Shown here piece by piece: positions 26,904-34,834 of a stretch of DNA of 64,000 nucleotides. Position 1 is the first letter of the stretch. Each line of letters starts with the position of its first letter. Origin of the DNA: Spirosoma pollinicola (GTDB taxonomy: Bacteria > Bacteroidota > Bacteroidia > Cytophagales > Spirosomataceae); NCBI RefSeq assembly GCF_002831565.1, contig NZ_CP025096.1, positions 8,552,468 to 8,616,467 of the forward strand. Direction: 5' to 3'. Both the position numbers and the translations under genes were made by a program. The notes below the pieces were generated by a model. That model had not been told where the DNA came from. It saw only the letters and a program-made list of their open reading frames with translations, and searched no databases.

Positions 26904-27287
26904 TTATATCGGCCTCGTTACAGACCGGATCGTGAGATTAAACAGGCCTACGTAACGCGTATTTGCCTGTTTTTGAATACGTTTAGCGACCATTTTGATG
27001 CGCGGAAAGTGTTCAGTATCAAAATAGCCTCGTTTCTGCAAATGAGCATCCCATAAGGCAATACCGGTGTGGATGGTAGCCGCCCCCAAGCTTGCCGCTA
27101 ATAAACTCGCTTCCGGGTGAGCCGGATCGAAGTGGATGGCCGTTTGCAGATACGAAAAAGAACCCGTGACGATGATGCCTGCATTCCGAATCTGAAACTT
27201 GACACTGGATGCGGGTTTTATTGCTTCCGGATTGTTCGGCAACTGAAAGAGTAAACCAAGTACGAAGAAACTAAGCATTCGAATCAT
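26904..27287 (-). pseudogene. YceI-like protein, C-terminus lost
   Basis: Starts MIRMLSFFVLGLLFQL (signal peptide). The YceI-type lipocalin-like barrel follows (SVKFQIRNAGIIVTGSFSYL, FDPAHPEASLL, RGYFDTEHFPRIKMVAKRI). It ends at FNLTIRSVTRPI with a TAA where a Lys or Glu and IPF would normally follow; the next codons read IPYC and then another stop. The last about 35 residues are missing. YceI proteins bind polyisoprenoid lipids in the periplasm. Confidence 0.65.
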
Positions 27288-27296
27288 ATAGTACAA

Positions 27297-27566
27297 CGTT
27301 TTCAGGTAAGCAATAAAGGCCTGTCAATCGGTCCCATTCAGATCTAACCCAAATTCATGGCCTTTGACGGCCTGGGTTCTGACGTCCACTCGTTTGAATC
27401 CGGTGGGGATATAGTCATCCCGTAAGCGAGGGACATCCAGGACATCCTCCAGGCTGGCCAGCGAACCATCATGCAGGAAAGGGCCCCGATTCCAGACCCC
27501 TTTCCGGGTATTCAGCATAACTTGTACAATACTATATTTTAGAGCAGTTAAAATATTAAAAATCAA
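27297..27566 (-). pseudogene. cytochrome c-type protein, C-terminal remnant
   Basis: Reads NTRKGVWNRGPFLHDGSLAS, LEDVLDVPRLRDDYIPTGFK, VKGHEFGLDLNGTD, then an in-frame TGA (27324-27326, where Arg is expected) and QAFIAYLKTL. It is the ending of a c-type cytochrome/peroxidase-like protein common in Bacteroidota. The haem-binding part is absent. It runs in frame into the YceI gene with no stop of its own, so the pair is decayed. Confidence 0.6.
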
Positions 27567-28021
27567 TTCGTTATAAGCATATTTTTCATTTAAACGGTCG
27601 ATTGAGCGAAACGGATAGAGAATGAACTAATTTCACATTTTCAACCCTTATAAACGTTTTATATTGCCGTTCGCGGAATCAAATTTCACGAAACCTGCTC
27701 ATTTATTGAGTTTTCTGAAAGGAAGTATACGTTTTGAGTAATTCAAGTTTGATAGTCCCAAAATTATGGCTGTAAATGGCTTAAATACAGTAATTGATGA
27801 TTTCAAGTGAAAGTATTGTACTACTCTTACACTTTACCCGATTCTACCACGACCCGGAAAACAAAAAATAGTAAAAAAATAGCCCTAACAGCGGACATTG
27901 TCGGAGGAAGGAGGCCAGCCGAAACAGTGTCATTACAAGTTTCCCTTTTTAATTACCCTGGTTAGTGGCCCAGTCTTGCACGACGGTTGAAGTCATTAGC
28001 GTATATCAAATTGAGCAGCGA
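27567..28021. other. gene-free spacer
   Basis: About 455 AT-rich bases between the cytochrome remnant and the end of the exopolysaccharide locus. I see no gene, RNA or strong repeat. Confidence 0.4.
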
Positions 28022-29017
28022 TCAAGTCGCTGCGGCTTTACGCTTGAGATGATCGGACTGCGTAGCATATCCATAAAGTTTTAGCACCCACTGATACAGC
28101 GTGGGTGATACCCTGAATAGCAGATAACCATATCGACGCTTAGCCTTAATTCCTTTAGCGGTTAAATAGTAGCTGGCATACGCCTTCAAATTGTTAGCGA
28201 TTGAGCAATACTGCGAATAGTGCTTTGTTTTGGATTCCATAAGAATAATGTTTAACACCATTAAGTTAGTGTTAAAATCAAATACCTTTGCCTGGTCCGT
28301 CAGTGAAGGTAATTCCTGGCAAGTGATGTCTAGCATTTTCTTTGATAATACGGTAGTATTCATGTACTTGGCATTGAAAGAAGCCATACTATGGGAGTTG
28401 CCCCTGAGGATATAGTTGTATTTGATGGCGGGGTCATAGACGATCCGTTCAGCATTTTTAAGAGCCTCGAAATTGTAAAACGTGTCTTCAAAAAGCGGTG
28501 GCTCATACATAATGTTTTTAACCGTAGAGGCCTTGAATATTTTTTCATACGTACTCAGTAACAGTTCGCCATTGAGCAAAGCGCTTACAGCTTCATCTTT
28601 CTGGTAAATTTTGATACCCGTCTGTCCACCCAAATGCTGCACTTTACCAGGTGTTATGCGTCTTACCCCACAAATTGAAACCTCGGCATTGTACGTTTGA
28701 GCGTTGCTGATAAGGGTTTCATACATATCCATTTCCAGTACGTCATCACTGTCTACGAATCCAATGTAAGTCCCTGATGCGACAGCAAGACCCGCGTTTC
28801 GGGCTTTGGAAACCCCGCCGTTAGACTGGTGAATCACTTTCACACGGGCGTCCTTCTTCTCATAATAATCACATATTTCACCACTAGCATCGGTAGATCC
28901 ATCATTGATTAGAATGAGCTCAAAAGTGGTAAACGACTGGTTGAGCACGGATTCCAGGCAATTATCCAGATAATCGGCCTTGTTGTAAATGGGCACAATG
29001 ATTGAAAGCTGTATCAT
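28022..29017 (-). CDS. family 2 glycosyltransferase
   Basis: About 331 aa with start ATG at 29017 (MIQLSIIVPIYNKADYLDNC), preferred over an upstream start because GT2 proteins begin at the first strand. The GT-A fold is clear: NDGSTDASGEICDYY, then GFVDSDDVLEMDMYE with the DxD metal-binding motif. It adds a sugar from a nucleotide donor during exopolysaccharide assembly in the cytoplasm. It is the last gene of the minus-strand polysaccharide locus and appears intact, in contrast to the two GT4 genes before it. Confidence 0.9.
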   Translation of the reverse strand: MIQLSIIVPIYNKADYLDNCLESVLNQSFTTFELILINDGSTDASGEICDYYEKKDARVKVIHQSNGGVSKARNAGLAVASGTYIGFVDSDDVLEMDMYETLISNAQTYNAEVSICGVRRITPGKVQHLGGQTGIKIYQKDEAVSALLNGELLLSTYEKIFKASTVKNIMYEPPLFEDTFYNFEALKNAERIVYDPAIKYNYILRGNSHSMASFNAKYMNTTVLSKKMLDITCQELPSLTDQAKVFDFNTNLMVLNIILMESKTKHYSQYCSIANNLKAYASYYLTAKGIKAKRRYGYLLFRVSPTLYQWVLKLYGYATQSDHLKRKAAAT

Positions 29018-29039
29018 TTTTATGAAGTTTATAGACTTA

Positions 29040-29465
29040 TCGACTCGCAAGGGTTACGATCAGGTTCAAAAGTGCTTGGTCGTAATGCTCCTTTGAGAAA
29101 AGGTGTAACACCCGTTGGAACCCCTTAGCCCCATTTGGGAACGTAAGACAGGATCGGTAATGAGGTGATCGAAACCCGCTACTGCCGTTTGGGAATCAGC
29201 ACTCCTGCAATATCATCTTCGACCATCTCTAGGGCCCCGCGTTGGCGGTAGCCATCACAGGCTGCTTCTAAGACGACGGTAAGCAGAGGGTCTGGAACGG
29301 AAGGCAGCACAAAGATATCCAAGCAGCAAGCACTTTTGTAACGTCTGAGCGAAAACCTAGATTATATACCCGATCGGCCAAATGCTTATCTTCAATCATC
29401 TGTTTAATAGACCTTAAAAATTCACTTTCTCGGCTGGTGTTAATGTTCTGACGGGCTACGCCCAC
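29040..29465 (-). pseudogene. family 4 glycosyltransferase, C-terminal remnant with indels
   Basis: Reads SRESEFLRSIKQMIEDKHLA, RVYNLGFRSDVTKVLAA; then a missing T shifts the frame. Continued, it reads DIFVLPSVPDPLLTVVLEAA, a second deletion, GALEMVEDDIAGVLIPK and a TAG. This is the UDP/GDP-sugar-binding half of a GT-B (GT4) enzyme, with the EMVED-G-L-P pattern. The N-terminal half is absent. It is non-functional. Confidence 0.75.
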
Positions 29466-29670
29466 CGTTTCTTACACCACCCTTGTGTTATGGGCTGCCC
29501 CTCTAAATTTACTATTTCGTCCTCACCCAGACTGGTAGAGGCATTAAAACAGGAACAATTGGTTTTCGTTGAACCCGAGAAGGCTTTGCTCGATATTTAA
29601 GCCACCTTCTGAGAAGGTGGTTACTCACTATCTAATAAGTAGAAGTAGGGTTTTCATCTGATTGTCGGCC

Positions 29671-29720
29671 ATAGGCGACACGCGCGTTCTACCACGAACG
29701 CTACTACCCGATTGATAAGG
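29671..29720 (-). pseudogene. tiny IS110 remnant
   Basis: Minus strand reads QSGSSVRGRTRVSPMADNQ, matching the YRSGSSVRGKTRVS segment of the IS110 transposase at 54.7 kb. Only about 50 bases remain. The surrounding 29466-29850 holds no gene; a 36-codon plus-strand ORF with EPEKALLDI at 29490-29600 is too short to call. Confidence 0.5.
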
Positions 29721-29850
29721 GAATGGAGCTGTGCGCGCATAACAAGAATGTAATTTCCAAACATCTTCTTAGATCCGAGAGGAATCGTTAATTGTAATCA
29801 GCTGTCTAACAATTCTAAATACAAGGATTTTATTTTAAGCAAGATAACGA

Positions 29851-30117
29851 TTATGTTAAAAATAGTCGAAGCCAGTTTATAAAAGAATCGGATAGAGAGT
29901 GTCTAAAATGAGAATCGTTCATGCAACGTTCAAGGCACTTAGAAAGAGCACCAACATCCCCCGCTTCAAAAATTAATGCATTTACTGAATTAGTTAACAT
30001 ATCTGGAATACCACCGACTGGAGTGGTAATAACAGGTAAGCCAAATGAGAAGGAGTCTAGCACCGCCATCGATAAACCTTGTGCATAACTGGGGATAGTT
30101 AAACATTCTTAATCGCT
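29851..30117 (-). pseudogene. family 4 glycosyltransferase, C-terminal fragment
   Basis: Reads ECLTIPSYAQGLSMAVLDSF, GLPVITTPVGGIPDMLTNSV and NALIFEAGDVGALSKCLERC, the donor-binding signature of GT4. A stop codon lies just upstream of ECLTIP and nothing of the N-terminal half remains. It follows the flippase gene, where a full glycosyltransferase would be expected. Confidence 0.7.
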
Positions 30118-30169
30118 CTAAAGAAGATGTTCAGTTTCTTAAGATTACTATTTACTTGCTAATTAGTAT

Positions 30170-31621
30170 CTATTTTAATGTAAAAAACATAGTCTTATTC
30201 TTCTTAGGTATTATAATAAAATACCCCAAAATTATTAGCCAATATAAAAAAAAGCAAAGCAAGGGGTTGATTAGTTTTGACGAAAATATGTAGAAAATCA
30301 CGGTTAATAGACTTAGGCCATAAAATTCTATTATATTTTTTAATTCTGAAATTTTTTTTCTAAACAAGCTAACGTCTTGAAGGATATGAAAAACTAAAAA
30401 TGATATAAAAATGGCAAAATTAATTACTGTTAATGATTTTACATAATGCAAACCTAAAATACAAAAGATAACATTAATTAGCAAAGTAATAACATTAATC
30501 CACATGTCAAGTTTTTCTAGTTTCATAGCAATAAGCATATTGGCCTGTAAAAATACAGTTGGGAACAATAGCATTGTAAGAAACATTTGTTGCGAATATA
30601 TCGTTGCATTAATATACATTTGGCCAAATGCAATGTGTAAAATGTAATTAGCGAATGAATACACAAAAGAATAAGATAACAAGCCAAATAGAAAATATCC
30701 TATTTGAACTGTCCTATAAAAAGATTTAAAATTATTAATTTCTCCTTGATTAAATAATTTTATCAAAATCGGAAAGATAGATGATGAAACTATTATCGGT
30801 AATATTTGGGCTATAGCAAATAATTTATAGGAAATTTCGTAATTAGCTATATCTATGGGTGATAAAAATTTAGAAATTATGATTGTAGAGATCCGCCAAT
30901 TTAATACAGAAGACGCACCGACAATAATAAAAGGCCAATTTGCAAATATTAATATTTTCAAGTCATTAATATTTATTTTATATTTATATATTTTTCTTAT
31001 ATTTAAAATATTAGATGAACCAAAAGTTAAAAACAAATTAAGTGAAATAAATCTCACTATAATCATAGCGATTGTCAAAATAAGTATTGAAAAAGGATAA
31101 ATAAATAATAAACATGCAATAATAAATTTTAAGATGGATTCTATAGTTAAAATAATAAATGTTCTTTTTTGATCAAACATTGCTATGTTTAAGCCCTTTA
31201 TGGCATTAATCATATTGTCAAAAATAATATTTAACCCAAATATTATAGCCAAAATATGAATTTCTCTGTTGTCATATAGAGCATAGATAATTATAATATT
31301 TACAAAGTAAAATACTACACCAAGAACTAATTGTATTTTAAAAAATTTACTCATTAAATCTTCTTTATCTATTGTAGTAGATATTTCTCTAATAAACCAA
31401 TGTCCTAATCCAAGCTGTGAAAAAGCAATAATTAATTGACACATTACAGTAACTATTATATAATTTGAAAAGTCATAAGTTGAGTATTTCTTAGCGGTAA
31501 TCACGAAAAAAATACTGAGTAAAATACTTTGCGAAACCTGAGCAAAGATTCCCCAGAAACTATTTTTGACAATTAAGTTTCTAGATATACTAGATATGGG
31601 TAATTCTATTTTTGTGAACAT
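30170..31621 (-). CDS. Wzx-like polysaccharide flippase
   Basis: A 483-aa integral membrane protein with about 12-14 hydrophobic segments, of the MATE/MOP polysaccharide exporter superfamily. The start MFTKIELPISSISRNLIVKN is followed by NSFWGIFAQVSQSILLSIFF, a typical first helix. It should flip undecaprenyl-linked repeat units across the inner membrane. It overlaps the upstream Wzy-like gene by 32 bases, so translation is probably coupled. The gene is far more AT-rich than the genome around it, a common sign of horizontally acquired surface-polysaccharide genes. Confidence 0.88.
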   Translation of the reverse strand: MFTKIELPISSISRNLIVKNSFWGIFAQVSQSILLSIFFVITAKKYSTYDFSNYIIVTVMCQLIIAFSQLGLGHWFIREISTTIDKEDLMSKFFKIQLVLGVVFYFVNIIIIYALYDNREIHILAIIFGLNIIFDNMINAIKGLNIAMFDQKRTFIILTIESILKFIIACLLFIYPFSILILTIAMIIVRFISLNLFLTFGSSNILNIRKIYKYKININDLKILIFANWPFIIVGASSVLNWRISTIIISKFLSPIDIANYEISYKLFAIAQILPIIVSSSIFPILIKLFNQGEINNFKSFYRTVQIGYFLFGLLSYSFVYSFANYILHIAFGQMYINATIYSQQMFLTMLLFPTVFLQANMLIAMKLEKLDMWINVITLLINVIFCILGLHYVKSLTVINFAIFISFLVFHILQDVSLFRKKISELKNIIEFYGLSLLTVIFYIFSSKLINPLLCFFLYWLIILGYFIIIPKKNKTMFFTLK

Positions 31622-32903
31622 ATTTGTTATTTGCCAGTTTTTCGGCTAATATTAATAAACAAAGCATTGTAGATAACAATACTACTATTCTTTTATCGTC
31701 TAAAGTGTTTGAAGTTATAAATGCAATCATCCAAGCAATAATTCCTGCTATTAAAAACATGATATTATAATTCACTTTCTTTCTTATATAAAATTTTACA
31801 GATTTAATAATCGGTAATAATATAATTATGAAAATAATTATAAATCCTAAAATACCACATTCAGCCAATATCTTTAAATAACCGCTTTCAGTACCGTAAT
31901 AAACAAATTTATCATTTACTATATTATAAAGATAGTTATAATTTAGTAAATTGTAATTTTCGTACTGGCCCACACCAACACCCCAAATAGGATTGAGTTC
32001 AAAAGTTTGATACGCTTCGCTCCAGATCCTAGAGCGAATATTAAAAGAATCATCAATTGCTTCGCTACGATTAAAAATTACGAAAGCCTGTGGGAAATTA
32101 TTTATAACTAAATAACTAAATACACATACTGTAAAAATAAAAATACGAAATTTAGCTTTACTCGAAATAGTTAAAAGAAATATACCTCCACATAATCCTA
32201 AAAACCCTGCCCTTCCTCCAGTCATAAATATCACAGTTACAACAATTAAAAATATAACTGTCTTGTAAATTATTTTTCTCGTTTCATCTTTTCCTATTCT
32301 AAATAAAAATAAGAAACCACACATAGAAAGAAATTGTGAATACATCTGAGAATCGTAAAAGAAACTTGGATATCGTATCATACCACTTTCGATCGTATTT
32401 GGGTTTAGCTCCGGATAAAATGAAAATTTTAAACCAACAGACAATTGAATTACAAAGAATATTATTGAAAGCAAACAACTTATTTTCAAATACTTTACTA
32501 TATGTTCAATAAACTTATGATCATTTTTACAAACATCAATTACTATTTGTGCATATAAAAAAATGGAGAGATATTTTATGGTATTCAATAATGAGGGAAG
32601 AAAAAATTCAGATAATATACAACTGACACATAGAACTACGGTTAAAATACAGAATAAAATAAAATAGATTTGTTTAAAATTCAAGTTAAGTACAAAGTCT
32701 TTAATGAGAATAATAAGAATATAATATGAGAATCCATCAAATACTGTAAATGTTCCGTATTTTTCATTAGTAATATGTAAATCTATTAATGGAAAAAAAA
32801 CCAATACCAAGGTTACATAAGATTTTTTTTTGTTGTTAGCTGTATGAAAACATATTATAAATAATAGAAGTGTAGATAGAGCAAGTATGTGTTTTAGTGA
32901 CAT
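31590..32903 (-). CDS. Wzy-like O-antigen/exopolysaccharide polymerase
   Basis: A 437-aa protein with about ten to twelve membrane segments and a large loop containing SRIWSEAYQTFELNPIWGVG and VGQYENYN, the Wzy_C/O-antigen ligase pattern with conserved Arg and Gly residues. It polymerises lipid-linked repeat units at the periplasmic side. It overlaps the Wzx gene and shares its strong AT bias. It appears intact. Confidence 0.85.
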   Translation of the reverse strand: MSLKHILALSTLLLFIICFHTANNKKKSYVTLVLVFFPLIDLHITNEKYGTFTVFDGFSYYILIILIKDFVLNLNFKQIYFILFCILTVVLCVSCILSEFFLPSLLNTIKYLSIFLYAQIVIDVCKNDHKFIEHIVKYLKISCLLSIIFFVIQLSVGLKFSFYPELNPNTIESGMIRYPSFFYDSQMYSQFLSMCGFLFLFRIGKDETRKIIYKTVIFLIVVTVIFMTGGRAGFLGLCGGIFLLTISSKAKFRIFIFTVCVFSYLVINNFPQAFVIFNRSEAIDDSFNIRSRIWSEAYQTFELNPIWGVGVGQYENYNLLNYNYLYNIVNDKFVYYGTESGYLKILAECGILGFIIIFIIILLPIIKSVKFYIRKKVNYNIMFLIAGIIAWMIAFITSNTLDDKRIVVLLSTMLCLLILAEKLANNKYVHKNRITHI

Positions 32904-33350
32904 CTATAGAATATGATTTTAAATATCGTTAAATTAGTATTTAAATGAGACTCAGTGATCATCCATCTTAAGAGGTGGTGATGAACTATTTTGCTATAAC
33001 ACCAGTGAACCGACCTGCTAGGTAGATGTACTCTTTAGCAAGTACAAAAAGCAATCTCATGTCGTCTTGAATGGATCGTCGGAGCGATTTGATCATCACA
33101 TCGTTTGGTCACCGAAATGCTGATTTTTTGTTCTTTCAGTTCTTGTAAAAGATTTAAGGGAGTATGATATTCTGCTTTTGAGTAAGTGGAAAGGTTGTGA
33201 AGTAATCGAACTGGATATATACCTTGATCCTATTTATTTGGTAATCAGTGATTATCTTTTATCGTTATATTATGGCTTCGTCTTTTCAGTCCCAATTAGA
33301 ACTTACCTATTACAACAAACAAATAAAAAAACTGTAATTACAAAATGATC
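32904..33350. other. gene-free spacer in the polysaccharide locus
   Basis: About 450 bases without a recognisable gene. The minus strand around 33100-33180 has a short stretch (LNLLQELKEQKISISV) that could be a recombinase remnant, too short to assign. Confidence 0.35.
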
Positions 33351-33833
33351 CTAAATCGAGGCCAGTGTTTTTGCTAGGTCGACCTTCACTACTATTTGCA
33401 AAGAATTAACTTGTAAGCTTAGTTCTTTTTCCTGTTGATGAATCACTTTTCCTTCGATATCTGTGAAGCTGCCTGACGTAATTCTCACCCGCTGCAATGG
33501 AAAGAAAGTTTCTACCCGAATTAAAGAATAATCTATGTCATTGAGCATATACTTGAATGCTTCTATTTCAACATCTCATACCACAGCTGGTTTATTTTAC
33601 CAAAACAGCTACCGAACGATACCTGTAATTCCAAATACCTGGTCGCGCTGGTGCTTTTCTAAATTAATAAAGCAATAGGAACTGAAAAGGAGCTCTTCGA
33701 TTATTCTGATCCGATCCGACCATTGGCGTTTCTTTTTAACTAAAGGATAATAGACCTCTATATTTCGTTCTCGCAGCTTTTGGGCTTCTTTTTTTTCATT
33801 ACGAGACTTTATAAAAAGTACGTACCAAGGCAT
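33351..33833 (-). pseudogene. UpxY/NusG-like antiterminator with three in-frame stops
   Basis: The NusG N-terminal domain (MPWYVLFIKSRNEKKEAQKL, EVYYPLVKKKRQWSDR, FGITGIVR) and the C-terminal KOW half (RVETFFPLQRVRITSGSF, then IEGKVIHQQ) lie in the same reading frame. They are separated by a 20-codon linker containing TAG (33609-33611), TAA (33597-33599) and TGA (33576-33578); the linker still reads NKPAVV and DVEIEAFKYMLND. Regulators of this type load onto RNA polymerase at the start of capsule operons and suppress termination. The position, upstream of wzy and wzx, fits. As written, no full protein can be made. Confidence 0.82.
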
Positions 33834-33970
33834 AACTCGCTGCTCGTTTTCTTTACTTAAACAAATTCTTTAACTTTAACTCAGTAGTTCACTATTAAAT
33901 TCACAGATCTAAGTTAGGAAATTATTATCGATTGTAAAAGCAATTGTATTTTACTTATGCTGGTAGTGGC

Positions 33971-34704
33971 TTAACTGCGTTTATCGGCAAAGAAAAACTG
34001 ATTCATAAATAGGCCGATTGTTGTGTCATGTACCGCAACAGACTTCGAAAAGCAAATGGTTCGGCGAGTCAGTCGTTTCAGGCGTGTTCGAAGAGTAAGA
34101 TGCTTCCGCTAAGGACTCTGTAAAGAGGCTTTACGGACTAAGCGTAATCGTTGATCCAGGCAATCAAAGTAGGCCTACCAAGAGTCCGTTATCCACCTGA
34201 TTACCTCAATTTTAGCCCGCTCCAATAGACTTAGCAAATATCGAAAGGTTTGGTGAGTACGGCGGCCAAAAACGAAGGCAATAATCTCTCCTGTTCCTGC
34301 ATCCTCCACCCACCACAGCCAGCGGGGTCGCTTTTTATTACCCACGTAGAACCACATCTCGTCAACTTTGAGACTCATCTTCAAGCCTCTATCGACGTAC
34401 AAGGGGTTGACATGGACGACTTCACTGCCGCACGGGCGGCCCCGTTTTTTTTAAACTGAGCGCTAACGGTGTTCCGGTTGACGCCTAAAACACGGGCGGT
34501 ATCACGTATCCCTGCTCCGTTGAGTACCATCTGAGTGATTTGCTCTTTGACCAAGGGGTCACGAGCCTTATGCGTGTAGGTTTGGACAAAGGTTCGACCG
34601 CAGTCATAGCATCGGTAGCGTTGGGTACCAGCGCGAGTGGTACCATACCGTTTGACGTGTTTGGTTTGCCCACAATGCTTACAGGAAACTGCTTCTAAGA
34701 CCAT
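33971..34704 (-). pseudogene. IS1 transposase, broken by a 17-nt insert and two TAG codons
   Basis: InsA zinc-finger half: MVLEAVSCKHCGQTKHVKRY, RYRCYDCGRTFVQTYTHKAR and the HTH GIRDTARVLGVNRNTVSAQF. The frame then breaks at an A8 run followed by insert F (34428-34444). Downstream the InsB half continues EVVHVNPLYVDRGLKMSLKV, DEMWFYVGNKK, RWITDSW, then TAG, AYFDCLDQRLRLVRKA, a second TAG and RKHLTLRTRLKRL to the end. Restoring the frame requires replacing the insert by one base and shortening the A-run by one. Confidence 0.85.
34428..34444 (-). repeat. 17-nt interlocking hairpin insert F (in IS1)
   Basis: Minus strand CGGGGCCGCCCGTGCGG, identical to insert E in IS110 at 8298-8314. It lies directly after a run of eight A between the InsA and InsB halves. 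Confidence 0.9.
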
Positions 34705-34834
34705 TCACAAAGATACCCTATTCAACGCAGTTAAGCCATTACCCAAAAAAGTGTAATTGCATTATATATACAATTGGAAGTTGTTAGCATAGTTGTGGTT
34801 TAGTAACAGGTAATGTTAGGAACTGTTGCTTAAT

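Larger units (their letters stand above)
33962..34742 (-). mobile_element. IS1-family element, complete ends
   Basis: Bounded by GGTAGTGGCTTAACTGCGTT (33962) and the inverted TTCAACGCAGTTAAGCCATTACC-type end at 34720-34742. No clear target duplication is visible. Its left 200 bases recur at 37919-38125 beside a contig spacer. Confidence 0.85.

Noticed and set aside
26730..27056. 108-codon plus-strand ORF opposite the YceI remnant
   Set aside because: Its second half is antisense to the YceI-like sequence, which is clearly the real coding strand, and the first half has no recognisable features.
29490..29600. 36-codon ORF with EPEKALLDI, reminiscent of an AbiEi antitoxin end
   Set aside because: Too short and isolated; no AbiEii partner nearby.
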